Assembly (NCBI GenBank): GCA_021849765.1
Contig: JAJZSM010000098.1
Location: 1 to 6,212, forward strand
Direction: 5' to 3'
Origin: Actinomycetes bacterium
GTDB lineage: Bacteria > Actinomycetota > Acidimicrobiia > Acidimicrobiales > RAAP-2
DNA: 6,212 nt
A model generated the notes under the pieces. The model was not told where the DNA came from, searched no databases, and saw only the letters and a program-made list of their open reading frames with translations. Positions within the stretch are counted from its first letter, which is position 1. The number at the start of each line of letters is the position of its first letter. The position numbers and the translations under genes were made by a program. This document shows, piece after piece, positions 1 to 5,513 of this stretch.

Positions 1-778
1 GCAGCCGTGAGGCGTCGGCTTCGCCGCGCACGGCGCCGGCGAGCACGTGGGCCACTTCCTCGAGTTCCTCGTCGCCACGGACCAACGAGGCGAGCGGGAA
101 TTCGTGGCGAAGTTCGTCGACGAGCGCGGTTTCATCATCACCGATCCGCACGGCGCAGACGCCTCGGGACGTGGCTGCTACGACCACCGTGCCCAACGGG
201 GTGTCCAGTGACGTGAACGTGACTTGCTCACCGCGGGCACCGTCGCGGTATCGACTCGGCGGCATACCCAAGCGAGCCGCACCGTGCTCGTAGAAGGCAC
301 GACTCGAGCCGTAGCCGGCATCCACGATGGCCTGCGTCACGGGCACCCGGGACCGCAGTGATCGACGCACGTGCTGATCGCGCGCGATCCGCGCGTAGGT
401 GGCGACCGGAACGCCAATCAGTTGGGTGAATCGACGCCGCAGGTGACGCTCGCTGTAGCCGCGGTCGGCGGCGAACGTGGCGACGTCCACGGGCTCCCTC
501 GAGTCCTCCAGTCGTCGGCAGAGCTCGACGACGGCGTCAACGCCGGGATCGGGCGCAACCACAAGTTCGGGGCGACACCGCTGGCAGGGACGGAACCCGG
601 CCTCGGCGGCCCCGGCGGGCGTCGCGAAGAACACGACGTTGCGTCGCAGGGGCCGGCGCGACGGACATCCGCTGCGGCAGTAGATACCCGTCGATGTCAC
701 GCCATAGACGAACGTGCCGGCGACCGAGCGATCGCGATTGATGATTGCGATCCAGCGGAACTCCTCGACGTCATTCAC
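1..778 (-). CDS. ada: Ada: methylphosphotriester-DNA methyltransferase / AraC-type regulator / O6-alkylguanine transferase fusion, 3' end missing
   Basis: Ada repairs alkylated DNA by moving methyl groups onto its own cysteines and, once methylated, activates the adaptive-response genes. Three regions are visible. Residues 9-71 match the zinc domain: it opens with W9 and RD15-16, and holds GIYCRSGC with Cys34 and Cys38 and FRPCQRC with Cys65 and Cys68; Cys34 corresponds to the methylphosphotriester acceptor (Cys38 of E. coli Ada). Residues about 80-175 form an AraC helix-turn-helix unit (RGYSERHLRRRFTQLIG, then DAGYGSSRAFY). From about 180 the N-terminal part of the O6-alkylguanine transferase begins (SLDTPLGTVVVAATSRGVCA). 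The catalytic PCHR motif lies beyond the left edge; about 259 of an expected 350 or so codons are present. I chose GTG at 778 because it leaves 8 residues before the conserved Trp, as in the family, and has a TAGGTT box 7 bases upstream. The frame stays open to 1051, so a longer start (ATG 841) cannot be excluded. Confidence 0.93.
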   Translation of the reverse strand, partial: MNDVEEFRWIAIINRDRSVAGTFVYGVTSTGIYCRSGCPSRRPLRRNVVFFATPAGAAEAGFRPCQRCRPELVVAPDPGVDAVVELCRRLEDSREPVDVATFAADRGYSERHLRRRFTQLIGVPVATYARIARDQHVRRSLRSRVPVTQAIVDAGYGSSRAFYEHGAARLGMPPSRYRDGARGEQVTFTSLDTPLGTVVVAATSRGVCAVRIGDDETALVDELRHEFPLASLVRGDEELEEVAHVLAGAVRGEADASRL

Positions 779-785
779 GACACGT

Positions 786-791
786 AACCTA
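786..791 (-). promoter_or_regulatory. Candidate -10 box for leaderless ada transcript
   Basis: On the minus strand TAGGTT is followed by 7 bases and then the GTG start of ada. This TANNNT spacing fits a -10 element whose transcript would begin at or next to the start codon. No convincing -35 element is seen, and no good ribosome-binding site precedes the GTG (AGG at 9 bases is the best). Confidence 0.35.
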
Positions 792-906
792 CGGGAGTCG
801 AGGCGGTGCCGCCTTCCGATCCCGGACACGCAATTTCCCATGGCGCGGCGTATGCCGCCCGTGACGCCGTGCGACGGACCGGCCACGCGGACCGGCAGAC
901 CCGGAG

Positions 907-975
907 TCGAGAGGTGTGCGCGACTTCGCGTTCCGAGACCCCTCGGGCAGCCTGGTACGCATCGCTGGGGCGTAA
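907..975 (+). pseudogene. C-terminal remnant resembling a VOC/glyoxalase-family protein
   Basis: The codons from 907 read SRGVRDFAFRDPSGSLVRIA followed by GA and a TAA stop at 973-975. The pattern GVRDF-x-F-R-DP-x-G-x-L-x-RI is what I know as the C-terminal strand of glyoxalase/bleomycin-resistance (VOC) proteins. The same frame is blocked by a TGA at 862-864, there is no start codon, and the rest of a 120-residue VOC protein is not found in any nearby frame. I therefore read it as a decayed 3' end rather than a gene. Only about 20 residues support the call, so chance resemblance remains possible. Confidence 0.3.
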
Positions 976-1160
976 ACGAGTCCGGCCAGATGTACGCGTT
1001 GAGTTCCATGTTGTCGATGACGGGCGAAAACTGGACGGCGGTTTCAAGGGGTCAGCGATACACGTCGCGGTGCAGCCCACGGGAATTGGGTGCGAACACG
1101 CGAATTCATTGACGTCACCGCCTTTGGGTCTCGTCCAATGGTGAACATCGCGTGACCTCG

Positions 1161-1223
1161 TAAAACCCCGGTGGTTCGGCCGCTTCGTCGCGCCCGGCGG
1201 GTCGCGACGGAGCCGTGCCGGGG
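1161..1223 (-). terminator. Nested GC-rich hairpin with T run on the minus strand; candidate terminator or structured RNA
   Basis: Inner stem: 1182-1195 pairs with 1199-1213 (14 pairs, one G-U, one bulged T at 1202) around a GGC triloop. Outer stem: CCCCGG at 1166-1171 pairs with CCGGGG at 1218-1223. Read on the minus strand the structure ends in CCGGGG followed directly by TTTTA, the form of an intrinsic terminator. It would stop minus-strand transcripts from the kinase/regulator operon that run antisense through the cold-shock gene, before ada. The T run is short, and on the plus strand there is none, so another structured-RNA role is possible. Confidence 0.45.
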
Positions 1224-1240
1224 CGGAACGCGCGGGTGAG

Positions 1241-1246
1241 TACACT
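1241..1246 (+). promoter_or_regulatory. Candidate -10 element of the cold-shock gene
   Basis: TACACT fits the TANNNT -10 pattern and has a nearby upstream TG (1237-1238). The segment 17 bases upstream is G/C-rich and gives no -35 match. If used, the transcript would begin near 1253, at the foot of the hairpin at 1254-1283. Weakly supported. Confidence 0.25.
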
Positions 1247-1253
1247 TCAAGGA

Positions 1254-1283
1254 GCGAGCGGGCCGAAATGGTTGGCCCGTCGC
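1254..1283 (+). promoter_or_regulatory. Bulged hairpin in the 5' leader of the cold-shock gene
   Basis: GCGA (1254-1257) and CGGGCC (1259-1264) pair with GGCCCGTCGC (1274-1283), leaving one bulged G at 1258 and a 9-base loop. The stem ends 12 bases before GTG 1296 and 18 before GTG 1302. A strong AAGGAG (1249-1254) lies at its 5' foot, not at a usable distance from the cold-shock start. Leaders of cold-shock mRNAs are known to be structured; a temperature-sensitive role here is inference. Only three T residues follow, so a terminator is less likely. Confidence 0.45.
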
Positions 1284-1301
1284 TTTGAGAATTGAGTGAT
1301 C

Positions 1302-1502
1302 GTGGCAAACGGTACCGTGAAGTTTTTCAACGCAGAAAAGGGATTCGGATTCATCTCGCGTGAGCAGGGTGATGACGTCTTCGTGCATTTCTCCAACATC
1401 CAGGGCGACGGTTACCGGAGTCTCGAAGAGGGTCAGCAGGTCGAGTTCGACGTTGCGCCCGGTCGCAAGGGCGAAGAGGCCCTCAACGTTCGCGCCATCT
1501 GA
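1302..1502 (+). CDS. cspA: CspA-family cold-shock protein
   Basis: This 66-residue protein is a single cold-shock domain, a five-stranded beta barrel that binds single-stranded RNA/DNA and acts in the cytoplasm as an RNA chaperone. Both nucleic-acid-binding motifs are intact: KGFGFI (RNP1) near residues 13-18 and DVFVHFS (RNP2) near 25-31, with the usual GTVKFFN opening. Length is normal for the family. I prefer GTG 1302 because it gives MANGTVKFF, the standard family start; GTG 1296 (two residues longer) is in frame, with GAGA at 5 bases, and is nearly as good. The gene stands alone, converging on the response regulator 72 bases downstream. Its leader holds a bulged hairpin, suggesting post-transcriptional control. 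Several csp paralogues usually exist per genome, so the symbol marks the family only. Confidence 0.95.
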   Translation: MANGTVKFFNAEKGFGFISREQGDDVFVHFSNIQGDGYRSLEEGQQVEFDVAPGRKGEEALNVRAI

Positions 1503-1554
1503 GCGAACGGCGGGCCGACACGGCTCGCAGACATAGCGTTGCAGCGCCCTAGAT

Positions 1555-1573
1555 CGCGAAGCGCGTCTTTGCG
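1555..1573. terminator. Short hairpin between convergent genes
   Basis: CGCGAAG (1555-1561) pairs with CTTTGCG (1567-1573) through 7 pairs including one G-U, with a 5-base loop. It lies between the end of the cold-shock gene and the TAA of the response regulator (1575-1577). There is no T run on either strand, so a terminator role is only suggested by position. Confidence 0.2.
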
Positions 1574-1574
1574 G

Positions 1575-2228
1575 TTACGTCAATCGACGCTCGTTCGCCC
1601 AGTTTGAGAGCTGGTGCCGGTTCGACAACTGGAGCTTATGCAGGACCGAGGAGACGTGCGTCTCCACGGTGCGCGATGAGATGCCCAGTTCGACGCCGAC
1701 CTCTTTGTAGGTGTAACCCCGTGCGATGAGTCGCAGCACCTGACGCTCGCGTGCGGTCAATTGATCCAAGTCCGGGTCGCCGGTGCTAGGCGCGGCGGCG
1801 CTCGTCGTGCCGCTGGCGAATGCCTCGAGTACGAAGCCGGCCAGCATTGGTGAAAAAACCGCGTCGCCGGCACGAATCCGCTCGATCGCCTCGATCAGAT
1901 CGGCGCCCGAGATGTTCTTGGTGACATACCCGCTCGCACCCGCTTGCACGACGGCGATGACGTCTTCGGCCGCGTCCGAGACCGACAGTGCGAGGAAGCG
2001 CACGTCGGTGCAGGATGCGCGAACGTCGCGAAGCACCCGCAGGCCGCCTCCGTCGGGCATGTGCACGTCGAGCAGCACGACGTCGGGTCGTCGCTCAATG
2101 ATCATCTCGGTGGCCGCGACGACTTCGTCAGCGTCGCCGACGATGTCGACCGCGTCGGCGATCTCGGCCTTGATGCCCGAGCGGATGAGCTCGTGGTCGT
2201 CAACGAGAAAGACGCGCGGTCGACTCAT
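1575..2228 (-). CDS. NarL/FixJ (LuxR-type) response regulator of the PspC envelope-stress system
   Basis: A 217-residue two-domain regulator of standard length. Residues 4-120 are the receiver domain: acidic pocket D10-D11, phospho-acceptor D54 in LLDVHMPDGGG, S82 and K104 (VTKN) all present, so phosphorylation should be intact. A short alanine/serine/glycine linker (about 138-150) leads to a LuxR DNA-binding domain at 157-215 (LTARERQVLRLIARG, then ISSRTVETHVSSVLHKL). The ATG shares its A with the TAA of the upstream histidine kinase (TAATG), which implies translational coupling and marks the two as cognate partners. By analogy with LiaR/EsrR it should activate envelope-stress genes, probably including its own divergent locus through the palindromes at 3555-3599. 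The target set cannot be read from this window. Confidence 0.93.
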   Translation of the reverse strand: MSRPRVFLVDDHELIRSGIKAEIADAVDIVGDADEVVAATEMIIERRPDVVLLDVHMPDGGGLRVLRDVRASCTDVRFLALSVSDAAEDVIAVVQAGASGYVTKNISGADLIEAIERIRAGDAVFSPMLAGFVLEAFASGTTSAAAPSTGDPDLDQLTARERQVLRLIARGYTYKEVGVELGISSRTVETHVSSVLHKLQLSNRHQLSNWANERRLT

Positions 2229-3496
2229 TACTCGGCGACCTCCCGCATAATCGTGAGTGCCACGTCGGTACCTGCGCCGACTCTCGTTCGAACGCTGCTC
2301 GAGCCACCGATCTGCTCCACTCGTGCACGGATGGAGAGGGCGAGACCTTGGCGGTCATCGGGAACTGTGGCGGGATCAAACCCGACGCCGGTGTCGCGAA
2401 CGTAGACCGAAATCGCGGCGGGCTCGACTTCGCCGTAAATGCTGAAATGATCGTCGCCGGACCACTTCGCGGCGTTGATCGCCGCCTCGCGCGTCGCCGC
2501 CAGCAGCCCGCTGAGCCGCTCATCGATCGGCGCATCGCCGACGACGACTAGCTCGATGCGCACGCCGTAGTCGCGTTCGACATCGTGCTGGATCGAACGG
2601 AGCTGGGTCGCGAAGGTTTGGTCCGTCGGCGTCGTCGCTCCGACCTGGTCTGGGGCGAACAGCCAGGTGCGCAGTTCACGCTCTTGGGCGCGGGCGAGCC
2701 GTCGCACGGCCGCAGGATCCGCGGCTGAGCGCTCGATCAAGGTGAGCGTCTGTAGTACCGAGTCATGGACGTGGGCCACGAGTGCGGCCCGCTCCTCGGC
2801 GCGCACGCGCACGCGTCGCTCCCTGGACAGGTCGCGAACCGTTTGGAGCCACCACGGGGCGAGCAGGACGAGCACGCCGACGATGAGTGCGACGCCGCCG
2901 ATGAGGGCTGGGACGGCGGCGCCCCAGACCCCGCCGACCTGTTGGAGGATCTGCAGTCCGACCACGATGAGGACCGCCGCGGGTATCAGTCGCCAAGCGA
3001 TCGCTCGCCATCCACGCATGGAGGCGACGCCGAGCACGGGGAGCGCTTGGGCGAAGTCCTCGAGGTGGGCCCGCTCGTTGGCAGATGACCCGCGCCAGAT
3101 CACGACGAGGAACACGAGACTGAGCAGGACCGACCACGCGTAGGGACTCAATAAGGCGAGGCCGAGCCGTGTGATCAGGATCAGGATCGCGAGGACCGCG
3201 GCGAGCAGCCACAGTACGACGGTCGAGGTGCGTCGCTGCCCTTCGAGTCGGCGGGCGATCGGCTGGTCTTCGCCATCTCGGCATATCGCGAGCCACATGA
3301 TCATGTAGACGACGAGGCCGACGCCGAAGACGAGGCTCGCCAGCGCCGTGGCCAGGCGAACGTATGTGCTACGAATGCCCAGTCGACACGCGATCCCCGC
3401 GCAGACGCCACCGAGCGTCGCCTCGGGAACGTTGCGTCGAAGCGGATGCTGGGGCACCCCGAGTCGAACGTGCTGCAAGTGGGTAGTGGTCGTCAT
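2228..3496 (-). CDS. PspC-domain sensor histidine kinase (NarL-partner type)
   Basis: A 422-residue membrane kinase. Residues 17-72 are a PspC domain (LGGVCAGIACRLGI, then a hydrophobic helix about 50-72). Four more likely membrane segments follow at about 92-112, 115-135, 166-187 and 192-216. A linker rich in arginine leads to the dimerisation/phospho-acceptor helix with HVHDSVLQTL; H244 is the probable phosphorylated histidine. The ATP-binding domain has an N box (REAAINAAKWSG, N341), G1 box DTGVGFD (368-374) and a GLALSI segment near 384. No extracellular sensor domain of note exists, typical of intramembrane-sensing kinases. I chose ATG 3496 over ATG 3562: it has GAGGA at a 7-base distance, begins just ahead of the PspC domain, and the longer start would run through both operator-like palindromes. 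It is first in an operon with the response regulator. Confidence 0.92.
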   Translation of the reverse strand: MTTTTHLQHVRLGVPQHPLRRNVPEATLGGVCAGIACRLGIRSTYVRLATALASLVFGVGLVVYMIMWLAICRDGEDQPIARRLEGQRRTSTVVLWLLAAVLAILILITRLGLALLSPYAWSVLLSLVFLVVIWRGSSANERAHLEDFAQALPVLGVASMRGWRAIAWRLIPAAVLIVVGLQILQQVGGVWGAAVPALIGGVALIVGVLVLLAPWWLQTVRDLSRERRVRVRAEERAALVAHVHDSVLQTLTLIERSAADPAAVRRLARAQERELRTWLFAPDQVGATTPTDQTFATQLRSIQHDVERDYGVRIELVVVGDAPIDERLSGLLAATREAAINAAKWSGDDHFSIYGEVEPAAISVYVRDTGVGFDPATVPDDRQGLALSIRARVEQIGGSSSVRTRVGAGTDVALTIMREVAE

Positions 3497-3526
3497 CGTG
3501 TCGTCCTCGCCGGTTGCGACTCCAGC

Positions 3527-3532
3527 ATTACA
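3527..3532 (-). promoter_or_regulatory. Candidate -10 element of the kinase/regulator operon
   Basis: TGTAAT on the minus strand matches TATAAT at five of six positions but lacks the usual A at position 2. The 17-bp-spaced -35 segment (GTAGCG) is poor. The palindrome centred at 3560.5 would sit about 40 bases before the inferred start near 3520, which suits an activator-dependent promoter. Confidence 0.3.
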
Positions 3533-3554
3533 CCCCTGGGTCTCGCGAGCGCTA

Positions 3555-3566
3555 CGGGACAACCCG
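3555..3566. promoter_or_regulatory. Operator-like palindrome, kinase side
   Basis: CGGGACAACCCG consists of CGGG/CCCG arms around ACAA. Its 10-bp core GGGACAACCC is the exact reverse complement of the core at 3587-3596, so the two sites form a perfect 10-bp inverted repeat with centres 31 bp apart (about three helical turns). Likely bound by the LuxR-type regulator encoded next door; that assignment is inference. Confidence 0.55.
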
Positions 3567-3583
3567 GAGGCCGCCTGTCCAGC

Positions 3584-3599
3584 TCAGGGTTGTCCCTGA
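3584..3599. promoter_or_regulatory. Operator-like palindrome, LiaF-like side
   Basis: TCAGGGTTGTCCCTGA is a 16-bp palindrome: TCAGGG and CCCTGA arms around TTGT. It ends at the -35 edge of the divergent gene's candidate promoter, about 43 bases before the inferred start, a normal site for an activator. It is the more complete of the paired sites, with 6-bp arms against 4-bp arms for its partner. Confidence 0.6.
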
Positions 3600-3628
3600 T
3601 GACGAGGGCGCGGGCCTCGGCGTACCGT
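3599..3628 (+). promoter_or_regulatory. Candidate promoter of the PspC/LiaF-like gene (leaderless)
   Basis: A -35-like ATGACG (3599-3604, four matches to TTGACA) is followed after 18 bp by a -10-like TACCGT (3623-3628). Six bases then lead to the ATG at 3635, so the transcript would start at the start codon. The lack of a well-placed ribosome-binding site fits this. Confidence 0.4.
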
Positions 3629-3634
3629 GGGGTC

Positions 3635-4567
3635 ATGTCCGAGACACCCAACCCGATGAGCCAGTCCGACGATTCGATATCGTCCGACACCGTCCGCGAA
3701 TCGCCGCGTCAGTTCCGTCGCAGCAACGACGGCAAGGTGATCGGCGGTGTCGCGCGCGGCCTCGCCAATCGTTTCGACATCGACGCCAACATCTTTCGCG
3801 TACTGTTCGTCCTTCTCGCGCTCTTCTGGGGGCTAGGCGTCGCGCTCTACCTTACCCTCTGGGTCTTCGTGCCTCGAGCAGAGGAGGAAGGGGTCGTGGC
3901 GCGAACTCGGCCTCCGGTGTCGCGGTCGCGTCGTTTAGCGGTCGTCCTCATGATCGGAGCCGTCGTAGCCATCGCCGCACTGGTCGCTGCCTTCGCGCGC
4001 GGCGGGCTGGCCGCGCACGGTGGGCCAAGTCTTGCCCTGTTCTGGCTGGTCTTCTTGGTCGCGCTCGCGATTGTCGCCTTGCGTACACCGGCGCTGCGGA
4101 TCACGTTGGGCCGGGTCGTCGCCGTCGCGTTCCTCGCCGCACTCAGCGTGCTCATCGTGTTCATTGGCGCCGTCATGGGATTCGTCGCCTCGACGGGCGT
4201 CCCCCTATCGGGTGGCAACGGCGCGCACAGCTGGCAGCCAACGTCACTGAGCGACGTCCAGCACCAGTACACGACCGAGTTCGGAACGACGACGGTCGAC
4301 CTGCGATCGGTCAGGTTCCCATCGAAGGGTTGCACGATCGACGCGTCGGCGGCCATCGGATCAGTTTGGATCGACGTGCCAGCGAACGCCGTCGTCTCGA
4401 TCACGACGCACGTGGGACTAGGGCCGGTCGAACTGCTGAGGTCACCCGATGGTTCAGCGTTCTCCGCGCTCCCGGTGGTACGGCCGGCGTCGCTGTCGCG
4501 GGCGCCACACCTCGTGATCGACGCGCGGGTTGGCATTGGACGAATCGTCATCGTCCGAGCGACCTGA
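3635..4567 (+). CDS. PspC-domain membrane protein with LiaF-like C-terminal domain
   Basis: A 310-residue membrane protein. A polar, serine-rich N-terminus (1-25) precedes a PspC domain at about 26-82 (IGGVARGLANRFDID, then the hydrophobic segment 56-79 ending VFVP). Further membrane segments lie at about 100-120, 128-147 and 152-180. The remainder, about 200-310, is soluble and beta-rich, with the pattern TVDLRSV, IDASAAIGSVWIDVP, VGLGPVELL and a final VGIGRIVIV; the repeated strand-and-turn pattern around short IG or LG turns resembles the C-terminal domain of LiaF proteins. LiaF restrains the LiaS kinase; EsrI plays the like role in Corynebacterium. Divergence from a PspC-kinase operon across shared operators supports that role here. 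Start: ATG 3635 fits the PspC family and a TACCGT box; an open frame continues upstream but through the operator region. The LiaF assignment is by pattern, without alignment. Confidence 0.88.
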   Translation: MSETPNPMSQSDDSISSDTVRESPRQFRRSNDGKVIGGVARGLANRFDIDANIFRVLFVLLALFWGLGVALYLTLWVFVPRAEEEGVVARTRPPVSRSRRLAVVLMIGAVVAIAALVAAFARGGLAAHGGPSLALFWLVFLVALAIVALRTPALRITLGRVVAVAFLAALSVLIVFIGAVMGFVASTGVPLSGGNGAHSWQPTSLSDVQHQYTTEFGTTTVDLRSVRFPSKGCTIDASAAIGSVWIDVPANAVVSITTHVGLGPVELLRSPDGSAFSALPVVRPASLSRAPHLVIDARVGIGRIVIVRAT

Positions 4568-4620
4568 ATGCGAGCGTGGCCATCAGCGAAGACGACGGGG
4601 CCGGCAAGACTCGACGCCAC

Positions 4621-5367
4621 CTAACCGTGAAACGCGCTGATCGCCCCCACGATGATCGGTGCCACGACGAGTGACGGCAAGAGGTCGGCGACCGGCACTG
4701 ACTTGATCTGCAAGAGGCGCATGCCGATGCCGAGCAACAAGACGCCACCGGTGGCGGTGATGGCGGCGATCATCGAGGCTGGCAGGAACGAGCCGGCGAG
4801 CACGCCCAGCACGGTGACGAAGCCTTGGAAGATGCCCACGGGCAGTGCCGAGACCGCGACGCCCCAGCCGAGTGTGGCCGAGAAGGCGATCGCCGCGAAA
4901 AGGTCCAGGGCCGACTTCAGCACGAGCTGGCTGATCCCGTGACCGAGTCCATCGCTCAACGCGCCAAGGATGGCGAGCGGTCCGATGCAAAACAAGAGTG
5001 AAGCAGCCACGAATCCCTCGATGAAACGTTCCCGCGAACCACTGACCCGTCCTCGAGTCAGGCGATTCTGGATCCAACCGCCGAATATCGCCACCCGTTC
5101 CTCGATGCGCAACAGCGAACCACCGATGCCGCCGACGATCAACGCTCCGAGGACCACGAGCAGGGTCCAACTCGCGCCAACGGCGTGGCGAAACGCGTGA
5201 TCGGAAATGGCCGCGATGTTGAGTGCGCCGATCACGAGCACGACGAGTCCGAGCGCGTCGGTGACGGTGTGGCGAGTCCGGGCGGGGAGGCGATTGCCAA
5301 TCAGCACGCCGATGGCCGTGCCGACGATGATCGCGACCACGTCAATGATGGTCCCGAGTCCTCGCAC
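4621..5367 (-). CDS. DUF554 family integral membrane protein (YdfK/YqgA-like)
   Basis: A 248-residue protein matching the DUF554 family in length and order. It opens with GLGTIIDVVAIIVGTAIGVL and NRLPARTR, the usual first membrane helix and RxPxR-like loop, and carries the family signature FVAASLLFCIGPLAILGALS at about 119-138, followed by the ISQLVLKSALDLFAAIAF segment and a QGF motif near 181. Seven or eight membrane segments are likely (about 4-24, 38-56, 66-86, 117-137, 154-176, 182-222 in two helices, 228-246). Function is not firmly known; a transporter role is commonly proposed. I chose GTG 5367 from the family's N-terminus and a TACCTT box 7 bases upstream; TTG 5376 is an alternative with GGAG at 10 bases. 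It converges on the LiaF-like gene with a 53-base gap in which I see no clear terminator. Confidence 0.9.
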   Translation of the reverse strand: MRGLGTIIDVVAIIVGTAIGVLIGNRLPARTRHTVTDALGLVVLVIGALNIAAISDHAFRHAVGASWTLLVVLGALIVGGIGGSLLRIEERVAIFGGWIQNRLTRGRVSGSRERFIEGFVAASLLFCIGPLAILGALSDGLGHGISQLVLKSALDLFAAIAFSATLGWGVAVSALPVGIFQGFVTVLGVLAGSFLPASMIAAITATGGVLLLGIGMRLLQIKSVPVADLLPSLVVAPIIVGAISAFHG

Positions 5368-5374
5368 GACGTCC

Positions 5375-5380
5375 AAGGTA
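5375..5380 (-). promoter_or_regulatory. Candidate -10 box for leaderless DUF554 transcript
   Basis: TACCTT on the minus strand lies 7 bases before GTG 5367, the same geometry as the boxes before ada and the LiaF-like gene. No convincing -35 is present at 16-18 bp. The alternative TTG start at 5376 would overlap this box. Confidence 0.35.
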
Positions 5381-5477
5381 CTCGCTCTCCCTCGCGGTCC
5401 CGTTGGGGCAAGCGATGGACTCGGGCGGTCCCACGAAGTTGTTTCAGCGACGTGCCGGCCTCGGGCAGTCCCGTTTT

Positions 5478-5513
5478 CACGGTGAGCCGACAACGGTGCA
5501 GGGCTCAACCGTG
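5478..5513. repeat. Bulged inverted repeat (hairpin)
   Basis: CACGGTGAGCC (5478-5488) pairs with GGCTC (5502-5506) and ACCGTG (5508-5513), 11 pairs with one bulged A at 5507 and a 13-base loop. No T run follows on either strand, so it is not a canonical terminator. It lies about 110 bases upstream of the DUF554 start. Confidence 0.4.

Larger units (their letters stand above)
779..1160. other. Intergenic stretch without an intact gene, ada side
   Basis: Apart from the VOC-like remnant I find no credible gene here. Reading frames open in this stretch have arginine- and proline-rich translations typical of shadow frames. An 8-bp palindrome TGACGTCA at 1110-1117 overlaps a -35-like TTGACG (1109-1114), but no matching -10 follows. 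Confidence 0.5.

Noticed and set aside
962..1045. Minus-strand stretch reading FSPVIDNMELNAYIWPDSF in the ada frame, with good third-position G/C bias; possible N-terminal extension of Ada or a second gene remnant
   Set aside because: The frame is open to ada but the intervening residues look like non-coding shadow, Ada proteins begin only about 8-12 residues before the conserved Trp, and I cannot match the stretch to a family.
1051..1155. Plus-strand frame ending FIDVTAFGSRPMVNIA, which faintly recalls a single-stranded-DNA-binding protein segment
   Set aside because: No start codon at its upstream end, a TGA at 1018-1020 just before, and only a handful of matching residues.
775..1308. Long minus-strand open frame (177 codons) between ada and the cold-shock gene, overlapping the ada start
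   Set aside because: Its translation is rich in R/P/S/T with no recognisable domain, it crosses both hairpins and the cold-shock start, and codon third positions do not show the window's G/C bias.
1783..2405. Two plus-strand open frames antisense to the response regulator
   Set aside because: They are shadows of a strongly supported regulator gene and have no domain or ribosome-binding site.
3514..4674. A 386-codon plus-strand frame overlapping the LiaF-like gene
   Set aside because: Arginine-rich translation without membrane segments; the overlapping frame at 3635-4567 has clear PspC and membrane features, so this is a GC-rich shadow.
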